Assembly: GCA_012976225.1 (NCBI GenBank)
Contig: JAAVVG010000036.1
Location: 57,439 to 121,438 of the forward strand
Length of the DNA stretch: 64,000 nt
Direction of reading: 5' to 3'
Source: Golubevia sp. BC0850
Lineage: Eukaryota > Basidiomycota > Exobasidiomycetes > Golubeviales > Golubeviaceae
Below are positions 23,825 through 36,500 of the stretch, in pieces. Positions within the stretch are counted from its first letter, which is position 1, and every line of letters begins with the position of its first letter. A model generated the notes under the pieces. That model had not been told where the DNA came from and ran no database searches. It saw only the letters and a program-made list of their open reading frames with translations. The position numbers and the translations under genes were made by a program.

Positions 23825-24892
23825 GTTGCGAAAGCTGTGGGAGGAGAAAAGAGAACAAGAACAAGATTAAGCTTCCCTGGCGAATCGAGAGAAGGCAATA
23901 GCTTAGTGGAGTGCTATTTGTCTACTTACATTTCATTCGTTGATTGACCGATAGAAGTTGAAGAACCAAAGAGATGCGATGGTTGGGAAGGAAGAAGAAA
24001 AAGAGGTGAGTTTTCGCTTTTGAATTTTTACTAGTCTCTTCTTCACGTGGTCCTCAGCCAATCTCGGACCCTTGTTTTGTCAATTTCTTCGAATCTTCTC
24101 GAAAGAAAGTCTTTTTACCTCCCCTTTTCTTCTCTTGATCACAGTCCTACTTTGAGCTCTTATTGCGCTTGAACTTCGTTTGACCTCTCAACAGCTTCCT
24201 ATTTCCTCTCTTGTCTTTCGAGGGACAGGGACTGGGAATCCAGTCTGGAAGAGAATCTAGGAAGTGTAAAATGTCACATAGAAGTTCATATACCGAAAAA
24301 AACAGGAAACCAGATTCGGGAGGGTATCAAGTGGTATTACCAAAATACCCAGAAACCAACCAACCAACCAAAGCATCGAAACCAAACCTATGCTTCTCAC
24401 CCACTTCGTCCTCATTTCACACATCCCCTTCTCCAAAGCACCGCAAAACCAGAAGAAAAGAAACTCTATTATCAATCCTCTCCCTCAATCTACCAAGCCT
24501 CCTACTCTCCTCTTCCACCCCCACCATTTCTAGCAAGCCTAACTCCCCTCCCACAAAGATCCTCAATCATAAAAGGTACCTCCTTCCAAGACTCTCTATT
24601 CGGTCAAAGATTGACTCCACTCTCTCCAGCTTTATGGTTTTGGTAGATTCCGGTCAGAGCCGGTGTCATGAGTGGGATCGAGTCGGCAGCATGCAGAGGC
24701 GGCCGCCCAGAAATGTTGACGTTGGATCGGAACAAAGCAATCATCATGCATTAAAGGATGTGGGTAAAATACAAATGTGGAAGCGATACAAATGGCGGCA
24801 ATTGGCCGAAAAAATGAAATGAAAACATCGAGATAGAGAGAGAAACAGAATGAGTCTTGAAAGAGGGGAAGAAACGAGAAGGAAGAACTTGA
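23825..24892. other. About 1 kb with no convincing gene
   Basis: A 203-codon plus-strand frame at 24211-24822 is basic and Ser/Pro-rich and shows no motif, hydrophobic core or conserved pattern. I treat it as chance. Confidence 0.45.
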
Positions 24893-27800
24893 TTAATCGC
24901 TGAGCACTATAGGCTCCTCTTTAGAATTCTTCGTCAAATTCTCCTTCTTACCAGCAGACTTTGAGGAAGAGCTTGAGGAAATCAACATCACACTATCATC
25001 AGAATCCTGAAGTTCGACATCAGATTTAGAAACTGATTGATTTTGACTCCATTCCTTCCCCTTCCCCTTTCCAGTCCCAGAACCATCTCTACTCTTCCTA
25101 GGACTCTTTCTCTGACTTTTACCAATACCAACATCAAAAGCATCTGATGATGTTTCTTTCGGACTTCGGTTTCGAATCCTATTGTTAGTTTGAGTTTTCT
25201 CTTTAGGTTGATTCTTTTGAGTAGAAGGATTTGAGCTATTAGTTCTTCGGATTAGATCGAAAGCAGTTGGCAAAGATTCATCTGGATCATCAGAATCGTC
25301 ATCCTTGGAGAAAATTGAGGGTGAGGGTTTTGAGAGAGGTATAGATTTAGATTTAGGTAAGGTCGAAGAAGATGAGGCAGATTTGACTGGAGCTTTGGAA
25401 GAGCTGATAGGTTTCGATGAATGCTTTGTTGAGGCTTGAGAGGAAGCGGTGTCTTTAGATGATTTTGATTCTGACTTTGAGGAATTTGGCTCATCTTCAT
25501 CGTCACTATCTATGATGGTGATTGACTGGGGTTCTGTTTTCTTCAGTGAAGCAGCATTCTTGACAGAAGTAGACGAAGTCCTGCAAACCTCTCTCCGACT
25601 GGGGGGAGTGAATTCTCTTATACTTTGATTTTTCTTGAGCTTATCAGTAGTTGTTGAAGAAGCAGCAGGTTTCAAAGTGATGTCTCCATCGCCATCCAAA
25701 TCTTCCTCTTCCTCCGTATCATCATCTGATCCAAAGATATCATCATCATAATCGTCATCAGTTAAACCATATAAAGCTTTATTCCTTTTCTTCCCTTTCT
25801 GAAGTTGAGCCTTTGTTTTCGGTTTCTTCGATTTCTTCCCATCTTTAGCCTTCAACCCCAATTTCTTCCTACTTTCTTTTTCTTCTCTCTCTTCTTTTTT
25901 CCTATCTCCCTTTTCGTCCAGTTCCTTCATCAATTGTTTCCCTCTAGAATCAAACTTCAATAAATCTGAACTGATCCACATTCTAACCGGTCTCAAAGGA
26001 GGATCGAATTCTTTCTTCTTCTTCGGTTCTCCAGCTTCACCCTCAGCTTCATCTTCACTCACGTCCTTAGGTTTTCCATTCTCTGTTTCGACTTCGTCAA
26101 CTAGATCCATGTTGGCTCTTCTAACCCAACCAGTGGGATCGATTTCCAATCGATATTCCTTTACATAACCTTCCTCTTCTTTTCTTCTCCTAGCATGACA
26201 GGCAAGTAAGTAGCCCAAACCGTTCTCATGGGCCCATCTTTGAGCATCTTGCTGATTTGGAGGAACGCTGACTGATTTGGTGATGTCTTCAAAGTAGGAT
26301 TTAGAACCTAATGGAGTTGCAACCGCCGAAAGTGGAGAAAGTTCTGATAGATTTGAAGAATTGACCGAATCTGGAGTGACTGGATCAAGAAGATCAGGAT
26401 TGTTTGCACTTGGAGTTCTCCTAAGTTGAAGGGGTCTAGAAGGTTCGAATTGTTTGATCTTGAGGTTTTCAGAAGCTTCACCTCTATCTCTTTTCATCGC
26501 CTCTCTTCTTAATTGTCTTGAAGTCATTCCACCCCAAACCGTGGTTCTCATTTTGTTCAAAGTCTAGAAAGAAGAAGTGAAGGTCAGGGTTGAAACTCGA
26601 CTTAGGTAGACGCTGATTTCTGGAAGAAAGGTTCGAACTCACTTTAGCTCTATTCCAACCAAAAGCTTCTTGAGCACTCTTAGCGATCAACCTTGGATCA
26701 GGTTCTTTCCATTTGATCTCACTTCCATCCAATCCTAAACCTGAACCTGAATCTTCAGTAGTAGTTCTACCATCAAAACTATTAGCCTGTTCATACAGCT
26801 TCTTATCAATATCTTTTGAAGTCACAGGATAGACATAAGAATCTAAAGCTTGGATCTCTCTTTGAGTGGAAAGGAAAGAATCCAAAGCAGTACTGTTTGC
26901 AAGTTTAGGTTGCTTAGTAGTTCCTCTCCCTTCAAAGAATCCAAGAGAATCAGTTGCTAATTCGTGTTGAAGTTCCGAAATCCAATTAGCCAAGAATTTC
27001 TTCCATTCAGGAGTAGTAGTTCCCGGAGGCTTGGCCGGATAAGCTTTAAAAAGATGTTTAAGAGAAGAAGTAGGTCTTGAACTCTTGATGATGTTCCCAT
27101 CAGAAGAAACCAATCCAAAAGTAGGGGGTGGAATCCTTTGACAAAATTCCTTATATCCTTCAATCAATTTCTTACCAAAACCAGCTTGAGCTAAAGGGAT
27201 TGCGGTCTTCATTCCACATCCTTTCAAACCATCTGGATTGTAATCTCCCTTGGTCAAAAGTGCTATCAAAACCAAACCATCTTTGTCTAAATAAATCGAA
27301 GCATCTTCTTGAATGGCTTCAGCGTCATAAACCGTAACCCAAGCTTCTTTCCTTCTCTTTTCATCTTGTTTCCTCATGGTTTTAACCTCTTGTTCTTTCG
27401 TCTCTTCTTGAGCCTCACTTTCAGAATTCGAGAAATCGGAATCATTATCCTTTCTTCTTCTTCTCATTCTAGCCTGATTTGCTCCTGTATCTTTACTCCA
27501 ATTCAGTATCTGGCGTCGAGCGCCAAAAACCAAAGTATCGACGTCATCACTTAGAACTACGTCCACTAAACCTATTTGACTCAGATAAGCTAGTTCTGCT
27601 TCAGCTTCTCCAGGTGCTACTCTATATCTGAAGCCAAATGAATCGACTAGCTTCAAGAAGTCTCGTTGAAGAGCACTGAAACCGTTGGTGACTATGTTCT
27701 TGCCTCTCTTATGAAGTGGTCTTCCTGGACCATCACAGACGAAGAGTGGGTGAATTGGTAAAGCTAGAAGTAAACCCAATCTGTAAAAGAGGATCTTTAG

Positions 27801-28131
27801 AGGTAGATGAGTTAAATCAGAGGTTGAGGATTTTCCGGCTTGTTTGTTGAATATTAAGACTTGCTTTCCAGTATGAGCTGCTTGAAAGAACCAGATGGAG
27901 ACACTGTATGAGAGTAAGTAGAATGATCAGTCAGTATGTGACTAGTAGGCATCAACTAGGTAGAGGATGCTATTGTACTGACTCTATTCCAACGACCAAA
28001 GCTCGAGTCGGATGTCTTGAAGAAGAATCTGGATTGACTTGCTTCGAATTGAATGCTTGCAATGCCAACAGATTTAATGGAATGTCAAATCCAGCATCGC
28101 ACAACTCCTTCCAAAGACCTGCAACTCCCAT
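24893..28131 (-). CDS. YEN1: GEN1/YEN1-family Holliday-junction resolvase
   Basis: Three exons (28131-27983, 27903-26643, 26563-24893) give 1026 residues. The XPG N domain begins M-G-V-A-G-L-W-K-E-L, then V-V-G-I-D-V-S-I-W-F-F-Q-A-A-H and P-L-F-V-C-D-G-P-G-R-P. The XPG-I block has A-P-G-E-A-E-A-E-L-A-Y-L and L-S-D-D-V-D-T-L-V-F-G-A with the metal-binding acids. A helix-hairpin-helix follows (K-G-D-Y-N-P-D-G-L-K-G-C-G), then the fungal junction-binding region. The C-terminal 500 residues are disordered and charged, with two SUMO-interaction-like motifs (I-T-I-I-D-S-D-D-E-D-E and the C-terminal E-P-I-V-L-S-D). The enzyme resolves recombination intermediates late in the cell cycle. The first donor is GTCAGT, picked because it restores G-I-D-V-S-I-W. 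The seipin start is only 108 nt away. Confidence 0.92.
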
Positions 28132-28239
28132 TAGAATGAAGAAGAAGTGACAGGAGAGAAACAGAAGAGCGAGTATAGTTTGCTGATAAGGTTCTTCTGA
28201 ACTACCTACCCCTCTCCCTTCTCGAAGTTGACTCCAAAA
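28132..28239. promoter_or_regulatory. Very short divergent promoter
   Basis: Only 108 nt separate the YEN1 and seipin start codons, the shortest intact divergent spacer in the window. Leaders and promoters must overlap. Confidence 0.4.
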
Positions 28240-30801
28240 ATGAGTCAAAGAACTTCTCCTTCAGTTCCAGTGATTCCATCAATCACTCGATCAAGATCAA
28301 GGTCTTCAATTCAAGCCAGACCTTCTTCTGCACCCATTCCACCACCTCCTCTGCCCGCTCCATTCGAAGCCTTCTTAGCTTCTCTACCTCCTCCAGCTGA
28401 ATGGCCAACCATCGCCTTGGACGTATTATTCTATCAACCTCTAAATTCTGCTCTGGATTCAATCACTCGTCTAGTTCTCAGTCCAAGAACTCATAGAATC
28501 GTCCTTAGACTTGGAGTTTTGGGTGCTATCTTCTATTCAGCTCTCGCAATTGCTTTGGCTGCTTATATTGGGTTCTATAGAGCATGGGTACCTCATGTTG
28601 GGGTCAGGAAAACTGTTGATTTACAATATGGGTGAGTCGTCGTGGAATGGAGTGGAGGTAGGGATGGGGATGGTGGGAAGATGGACTTGGATTGATAGAG
28701 AGTGACTGCAGTGCATGAGAATGGATGCGGATGGAGCATGGAACACAGTCTATCGTTGAGTTATTAAAGATGCTTTCATCCCCAAAGTCATCCAAGGATC
28801 GCTTGTCTTCTGAACCTCGACCACCTCCCTTCTTCTCCACCCAGTCTATCTGAACCTCCCTACGCAGATCTCATCTTCTCTCCATTCGATGTGAATTCTT
28901 CTTCAACTACCACTGGCGGAGGGGGTTTCTTCGCTGATGATCAAGAATATGACGTCTCTTTGGAATTAAACGTCCCGTTGAGCGCAGCCAATCTTGATCT
29001 GGGAAACTTCATGGTCTCGCTGGATTTGAGTGCAGAGACTGATAGGCTCTTACACCGAGTCAGTAAGCCGGTGAGTTGATCGAGAGGCCAAACGTTTGAT
29101 TCTTTCCTAAGTGAGAGTTGAGGAACGGCTCCAAACAAGAACTCCCAAACTGATCGCCTTCTTTTTTCTTCCACTCTTTGGTGTCCAGACAATTCTTATC
29201 TACGAACCTATGCCAATCCGACAACTCTCGTACCTATCCAATTTCCTCTCTAGAAACCCTCCTGAACTGAGAGATACCATGTCATCATCTGGTTTACCTT
29301 CTCAACTTTTAACAATCTCTCTCTTCAAAAGATCAATTCTATCACCTTCTCCCAGACCTTTCTCAACTCAAGCTGAATCTATCAACAGTAGAGTCACGAA
29401 AGGAAAAGTCACAGTTGGTAGAAGGGATTCAGATCTTTACTGGAAATATGGAGGTGGACATGGAGTGGGTGGGATCTCGGGAGCAAGAGCTACTGAGTTC
29501 AGAAGTAGAGGCGAATTACAGACTTTAAGTGCAAGTTTGAGATTTGATGCTCATTTGACTGGTTTAAGGTGAGTTCTTTGGCAAGGACACATCTACATCA
29601 ATGGAACTCGATGCAAATTTGAAAGGATCTGACACCCCTTCTACCCTCTCCTCTCCCTCGATTTCTCAGGTACCTGATGTATCACCATCCACTCTTCTCT
29701 TTCCTGTCTTTCACAACTCTTTTCCTTCTCTTGGAACTCTTCGTCGCTTTTACTCTATGGGCCATGGCAGCTCTTTACACTTCCTCCCTAGCAGCAGGAT
29801 TTTCTCTAGAACCTGAAGACAACTACACAGATTCCAGAAGGGATGGAGGTCGTAGAACTGGAGGTACTAGGAGGAGAAGAAGACAAAGAGATTCATCAGA
29901 AGAAGATGAAGGAGAAACGACTGCAACTCAAGGGAGAGGACCAAACGATACAACCACTGGAACAGGAACTGCTTCAGAAAGTGGAACGATTCTTTCAGAT
30001 GATGAAGAAAATGATACTGAAGATGAAATAGGCGTTGGTGGAAGAGATGAAAGGGAAAGAGCTTCTAGATTAAGTTTATTAGCAAGAGACGTTCAAGAAA
30101 GAAATGAACAACGAAGATCTCAACAAGAAAGAGATTTGAGAGAAGGTAGAAGGATGACTAATGTTGATTTAGATCCATTAGATTTAGAAAGATATGAAAT
30201 GGAGAGAACTTTAGATTCTAGAAGAGAAAGAGAATTAAATAGAGAATTGGGTCAAGGAGAACCCACAACTCCAATTGCCAGTGGTTCTGGTTCTACACCT
30301 CTCTCAGAAAGGGAAAGAGAAATAGAAATGCCTTCTGCAACTAGAGTTTTAGGTAGATTAGATGAAGAAACTGAAGAAGAAACTGAAGCAGGTGGTAGTA
30401 GAAGAAGTTCAATCGCAGGTGGAAATGGTGGTGAATTGGATCAAAATTGGGAAGAAATTGGAGTTTCAAGTCCTGCTTTAGCTGAAAGTATGAGGAGAAG
30501 AAGAAATGCTCCGACCAATACTTCGGAAAATAAACCGACTGGAGGTGAAAGTACTGTGGGTGGATCTTCAACCTCTAGAGCTTCTTCGGTTCGATCTTTT
30601 GGTGCCACCACTAGTTATGGAGGATCTACTACTACTTCGAGTACAGCTACTGCTGGTCCAAGTGGAACTACTCATGCTCCTTCAGTTCAAGAACAAATCG
30701 AAGAAGGAGATGAAGCTGATGTGGAATTGGATAGAGAAAGTTCGAATACGGGCGGAGATGATACTACTCCGAGTGAGAATACTGGTTCAACAGGAGAGTA
30801 A
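28240..30801 (+). CDS. Seipin (lipid-droplet assembly protein)
   Basis: Four exons (28240-28631, 28845-29070, 29189-29568, 29670-30801) give 709 residues. A first membrane helix (about residues 87-113, L-G-V-L-G-A-I-F-Y-S-A-L-A-I-A) is followed by a luminal beta-sandwich with Y-D-V-S-L-E-L-N-V-P, N-F-M-V-S-L-D-L and I-Y-E-P. The conserved end of the domain, L-R-F-D-A-H-L-T-G-L-R-Y-L-M-Y-H-H-P, leads into the second helix (F-L-S-F-T-T-L-F-L-L-L-E-L-F-V-A-F). Seipin forms ER rings at lipid-droplet contact sites. The roughly 330-residue C-terminal tail is Glu/Arg/Ser/Thr-rich and disordered, much longer than in yeast Sei1. All introns keep phase. Confidence 0.93.
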
Positions 30802-31436
30802 AGTTGAGCTGTCGTGGTGATCTCTTTTGGAATGGATTGAAGGATACGGACGGGGTGTAAATTTCTAAAAAAAAAAACTCTTTCTCATCTTGATGGTCTC
30901 ATGTTTTCCCAGTTCTGTTCAGGTTCCCTTTTTCACGAAATGACACTTTTATACCCTACTTTTGTCTTTGTGAAGTGAGCTTGAAGTTGTTAAATCCAAG
31001 CAGCATTCGATCCTTTCAACATGGATCTAGCCTTGTGGAGTTTACTTGGATTGGAGGAGTTGGTTGGATTTGAGACTGTGCCGTTACAAGCTTGGTTTGC
31101 AACTTGAGAGGTGGCTAAGTCTTGAGCTTTGATCATTGAATTTGAACTTATCGAGGAAGAAATGGTGGTGGGAAAGAAGGAAGAGAAGAGGGAGAGAAGA
31201 GAAAAAAGACCTTCTCAGAAGAAACGCGAAACGCCAAATCTGAATGAAACGCGTGAGAATCTCAGCTTCCTTCATGACCACCACTAGAAACCTTTTTCTA
31301 ACTACAAGACCTTTCTTTTTCTCCTCTTGAAATTCGACTTTAAAGCTTAGTCCAGCTTCTAGGTCAATTTCATCTCCTGCAAGAACGTTCACTTCCGTAG
31401 GAACCCTCTAAGTGCTTCCTCTTTCTCAAAGATCAG
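30802..31436. other. Duplicated upstream block with relics
   Basis: From about 31090 this region is an inverted, diverged copy of the sequence around 46440-46620. On the minus strand it matches the start of the F-box gene there, but the ATG has become ATT (near 31165). On the plus strand it matches the presequence of AP endonuclease copy 2, with stops at 31328-31330 (TGA) and 31409-31411 (TAA). The first 290 nt hold the seipin 3' end and nothing else recognisable. Confidence 0.7.
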
Positions 31437-33266
31437 ATGGCTCCAGAAAAGCGCAAGGCAGCTGCTTCCGAGGAAGATGCCGCTACTTTTCAGGCTGAGT
31501 CAACAAAGAAAGTGAAGGTGTCACTTTCTGCTCCAAATTCAGAAGCTACTGAGCAGCCAAGTCCTCCAGAGATTCCAAGAAACAAGACTCTGCCAAACAA
31601 GCTCGAGTTTGAAGAACCTGCAGAGGGCGTAATTAGGATATCTAGCTGGAATATCAACTCAGTTAGTATCAACGGTTTGAAAGCTTGACTGGTTAAAGAA
31701 GGGAGTCAAGCGAGGGAGTGAGGCTTGGGCTTGGAGAATTTCCAGAGGCCTGGAGAAGTGAGATAAATCAAAGGACGGGAGCCTCCGATCAAAACGAGAA
31801 GCACTGCTCGGATTTTGATCAAGTGCTATGAAGCACTGAATGGCGTGTCTCTTGGATTGTCATCGATGGTCTGCTCGCAGTGGTTTGCTCTTACTCTTCC
31901 TTACTCTTTGCTCACTCTCTACTCCCTTTCTCTTTGCATCAATACTCTTTCCAGCTCTACGCCAGCAAGAAGAAAGGTTCGTTCAGATACATAGAAGCAG
32001 AAGACGCAGACGTTTTGGTCCTAACAGAGACGAGGGTGAGATAGGTTTCAAGTCAAAGCTTGGAGACACTTCTCTGCTTTTGACAGCCGTGTTCTGACAC
32101 TCCCCTGCTTTCCTAAATCCCCTTAATCTATCCTCAGCTCAAACGAAGAGAGAAGTTTGAGAAAGATCTTTCGAAAGAGCCTCCAGTCGAGACTGATAGG
32201 GAGATGAAGGATCTACGAGACATTTATCCCTATCGTTACTGGGGCTTCTCAGAGACGCTCGGATCTTCCGGGGTTGGCATCCTTTCGAAATCTGAACCTC
32301 TTTCGGTACAAATTGGACTTCCAAAGTTGAAGGATTATGACTCTGAGGGTAGAATCAGTGAGTCGGTCTTTCATCAGCATTTCTGTCCTTCGACGCTCTC
32401 TCTTTTGGGTCGAAGCTTTCTTCTGATCTGTTCCTTTACTCTTTCTCCTATACAGTCACTATAGAATTTGACCACACTTATGTCATTGGAGCCTACGTCC
32501 AAAATGCGGGGCAAAAGCTCAAGGTGCGCAAACATTTAGACCCCTCTCTTTCTCTTCCTCTAGCAGTTCGCTAACTCTCTTCTCGTTCTTCTTCCTCCCT
32601 CATTTTCCCGCACAGGCAATGCCGGAGAAGGAAAAATGGAACGCTGCCTTTGCGGCACACTTAGCAGAGTGCGACTCAAAGAAGCCTACGATCTGGTGCG
32701 GAGACCAGAATGTGATTCTCGACCAAAGAGACATCTCCGGAGCAGCGACCAAGTGGAACAGAAGACCTGGTTACACTGAGATCGAATGTGAAGCTCATAG
32801 GGATATCCTGGATGGCAAACATCGATTCGCTGAAGAAGGAATCAAAGTTAACAAGTTCAAGGATATTTGGAGAGAGCTGCATCCTGATGCTGTTGGTCAT
32901 TACAGTGAGTAGAGAATGTTTCGATAAGCTTAGACTTACGAGTGGGAATGTCGAAGCATATTCTGAGTACTGTCCTTTGCTTCATCCTTCGTTCAACAGC
33001 TTACTATGCCAACGGGGACTCAAGACCAGAAGGTTTAGGATGGCGTTTGGACACTTTCATTGTCTCAAAAAGGTTTGCTAGTAGGGTCAAGCAGTGTGAA
33101 ATAAGACATAAAGTGTATGGAGCTAGTGATCATGTCCCAGTCGTAAGTCGCCTTCCGCTCCCCCAAAATGCAACTCCATTTTTATGTTCTGACGCCTCCT
33201 AATCTTTTTTGCCTCTCCTGTACGCACCGCTTCATTCAGATTTGTGACATTAAAGGTCCTTTGTGA
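31437..33266 (+). CDS. AP endonuclease, ExoIII/APE1 family, copy 1
   Basis: Seven exons (31437-31661, 31955-32035, 32138-32357, 32456-32523, 32616-32904, 33000-33142, 33240-33266) give 350 residues. Catalytic motifs are in place: I-S-S-W-N-I-N, L-T-E-T (Glu), I-W-C-G-D-Q-N-V-I-L-D (Asp and Asn), G-W-R-L-D-T-F and G-A-S-D-H-V-P-V (Asp-His). The N-terminal 70 residues are Lys/Glu-rich with K-K-V-K, a possible nuclear signal. The enzyme cuts DNA 5' of abasic sites in base-excision repair. Exons 1, 2, 4, 5 and 7 have exactly the lengths of copy 2 (counting its exon 1 from the internal Met); exon 3 is 30 nt longer and exon 6 is 3 nt shorter. The first donor is GTTAGT, where copy 2 has GTGAGT. Confidence 0.9.
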
Positions 33267-33519
33267 TTCCACTATCCTCGTAGCCGTTCCGCTCCGCTCT
33301 CACACTCCTCTCCCCTCCAGTCATCATTCACAGATCATGCTTTGTAAATATTGCAATTCATTCACTTTTCGCATTGCGAGAGAGAGTCTAACCCCCCCTC
33401 TCTCCCCCAATAAAATCAGAATCCATAAGCTAGCATTACAAGATCTTGATAATTAATAGTACAATGATAATCTGGATTTACATGGCAAGTTGTTCTAGCA
33501 AATACATTCACTCGATATT

Positions 33520-36500
33520 TCACAATCCTTCACCCTCGTCATCACTCTCGTCCAAAATGCTTTTCTGACTTGAATAAGAATTTGATCTACCAAAAGCGGG
33601 TCTAGTTGAAGGAACCGAGGGAGCGTCGTTTGTAGCAGGCTTTGAAGGAATAGCTGGAGGAGGTGGCTTTGATATGGACTGAGTTGGTGCAGGTTGAGAG
33701 ATCGCTTGTGTCGTTGAAGATGGTTGCTTTGATGTGAAGGGATTCAACAGAACGAAACCATTGAGGGAGCTACTAGAAGAGTCGTCCGAGGACACACTTG
33801 AATTCTCATCTGAAAAATAGAAAAAGGCAGGAAAAGTTAGAAGGAGAGGCGAGGCGAAGGCAGACTAGGTGAGCAAGTGGCTTCTGATTGTTGGTTAGAG
33901 ACTCACCCATGTCATCCCACCAGGCTTGATCGCTACTAGAAGGAGGAGGCACTGGAAGATGATCGCAGGCGAAAAGGTGACATTTATCGGGGATCAGTCA
34001 CAGGTTTGACGCATCACTTCTTTAGAGCCTCTTTTTCGTGGCTACTCACGATCTTCATCTTCACCTTCTTCCTCGCTCTCACTTCCCTCAACCGCTAATT
34101 CATCTCCATCCCATTCTCCTCTAGCCACCTTGTCTCCCAAATTCTTCAGAATCTCCTTCTCAATACTCTCCTTTTTCAATTGATCCACCACTCGAACCTC
34201 AGCTTTGAAAGTGGCGTAAACAGGTTTATGATCACTAGTTCTCAATTCAGCTCTACCATATTCCAGCAATTCCAAACCATCACCTCGAAACAAAACTCTA
34301 TCAGTCCAAGCAGGAATCCTTTGTTTCTCACTTGAATCATAGTTGTTAGTCCCATTATCATATTTATACGTTGGTTTGAATTTGATCTCAGCTTCATTGA
34401 ATCCAGGAAAAACAGCTCCAATTTCTCTAGATCTGGTCAATTGATCGCATTCATAAAGAGTCTTCAGATCATTCTTAGAGACTAGATTTCGGACAGTGTC
34501 ATTTGGTAAATTGATCCTGTAATTGAAATCACCTAACCAAATAATGTGATCATGAGAAGAGATGGTTTTTCCACGTAAGAAAGTCATACCTCTTGAGATT
34601 GTCCAATAATCTGAATTCCTTTCTTCGAAGTTTGAATGACCGGCTGCTAAATGTGCAGTAATGAAACATAAACTTGAGTCGTTGAAAGTTAGTCGAATTC
34701 CAACTCCACCTTTGTTTCCAGACATTCCTTTCAAACCAGTTTTTTTGGTGACAGCTTCGACTTGTCTAATCAGACTAACTAAATTCTCTTTGACTAAGAT
34801 GATAAGAGCTGTTCCAACTAGTTGCTCACTTCTCAAGATCACATAAGAATCTAAAGGTTTCCAATTTCCATTCCTTCTGTTGATCGAATCGACCAGAGCA
34901 TTCTCCCAAATCCTGATCTTATCGGGATCAGTCAACAAGATTTGCTGAGGAGTGAGTTGAACGATTTCTTGAAAAGCGAAACAGAAAATGTCAGGTGAAG
35001 GATCTTGATTTGGAGGATTGATCCAAGGTAGTAGCGATTCTCCAGGAGGTTTTCCGTTCAAATTGAAAGTTCCGGAATAGATCGAGATGGTTTTTGAAGT
35101 TGAGTATTCATTCAATCGAGAATAGAGTTCAGAGGACATTGCATCGTGAAGAGGATCGTAAATTGTGACTGGACTTTGATTGGCCATGTTTCCAAGTAGA
35201 ATGTCGACTACTGCTTGCTTTCCCTTGTCTTGGAAGTTGTTGATGTACATTCTGGAATGGAAGCGAGAACAGAGAAGAGCTCATCAGTTCCGCTCCTCCG
35301 AGCAGAATGAGTGATCAGAAACTCACCTCCCAGCACTCTTAGCAGCGTCACTCAGTAGACCACCCAGTGTTTTCTTCCCACTTCTAGTGAAGCTGGAATT
35401 CAGGGCTCCAGTTCCAGCATAGATCTTGGATAAGGCTGTCGAAGGAAAAAAAAAGAAGAAATGGAGAAATTCTGTCAGTCATGAGTTAAAGGAGAACCGC
35501 AATCGACATACTAGAGACTCACCATCTCCATTCTCAGCCCACAAAACTCTGTGATTCGACCAAAGACCACCACTAGAGGATTTGAAGACCTCAAAGCTCG
35601 GTCTCCTAGGAGCAGCAGATTCAATGAAACCTTCCATCGTAGATTGAGATAACATATCTTGAACTACATTCGTTCGATCCAAGCTGAAGAGAAATAGCCA
35701 GCAATGAAAATAAGGAAAGTCAGACAAGGGAACCATGTCGAACCTACTTCTCGAAAAATGCGGCGAACTCACCAATCCAAACAGTTCGTCCTAAAAACTC
35801 CTCTCTGACCTCTAACTTTCTTCCCCTCAAACATAATAGTATAACTAAATTCTTTCTTTTTAATACCGACCGGACCCAAGTACTTAATTTCATCTCTAAC
35901 TCCATCTAAACCTCCATTAGCTCTAGAAGCTGAATGGAAATCAAAATTCGTAAGACCCAAATTCTCAATATCTTCTCCTTCTTTATCATCATCTGCATGT
36001 TTCTCCTGGAATTTAGTGATGGAAGTATGTTTGACATGTTCTCCATAACTGTTAGTCAGAACCACTTCAGCATCTCTAATTCCTAAAAGATTAATTGCTT
36101 GAACGTGTTTATAATGATTGATGAGATCTTGAAAATGTCGGTCAAAGGAAGGTTGAGATGCGATTCTGGGACGAGTGATTTGGATTCGAGCGTTTAAAGC
36201 TTGTAAGCCTGTTTGTTCCCAGAAGAGAGGAACTGAACCTCTGACTTGGACGTGGGAATAAAGGACCGAGTCGTGGGAGAAGATGGTTTCCGACTGAAAG
36301 ATAGAGAAGAGAAGGATCGTTGTTCAGGGGTTGGAAAGTAAGAGTTTCCTCGAGAAATCTTTTGAATTCTGCAGAGTCAGGAATTGGGAACTTACTTCTA
36401 CGAAATTAGCAGCATTCCCATCATCATCTATACCTCTAGTGTTAAATCTCGTGCCGGCTCTTTTCCAACTCAATCTGCTAACTAAAGCTATTGTAGATTC

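Noticed and set aside
24211-24822. 203-codon open frame on the plus strand
   Set aside because: Basic, Ser/Pro-rich composition without motif, fold signal or splice context. It fits a chance frame in an intergenic region.
30341-30571. Minus-strand frame rich in His, Tyr and Leu opposite seipin
   Set aside because: It is the antisense shadow of the Glu/Ser-rich seipin tail.
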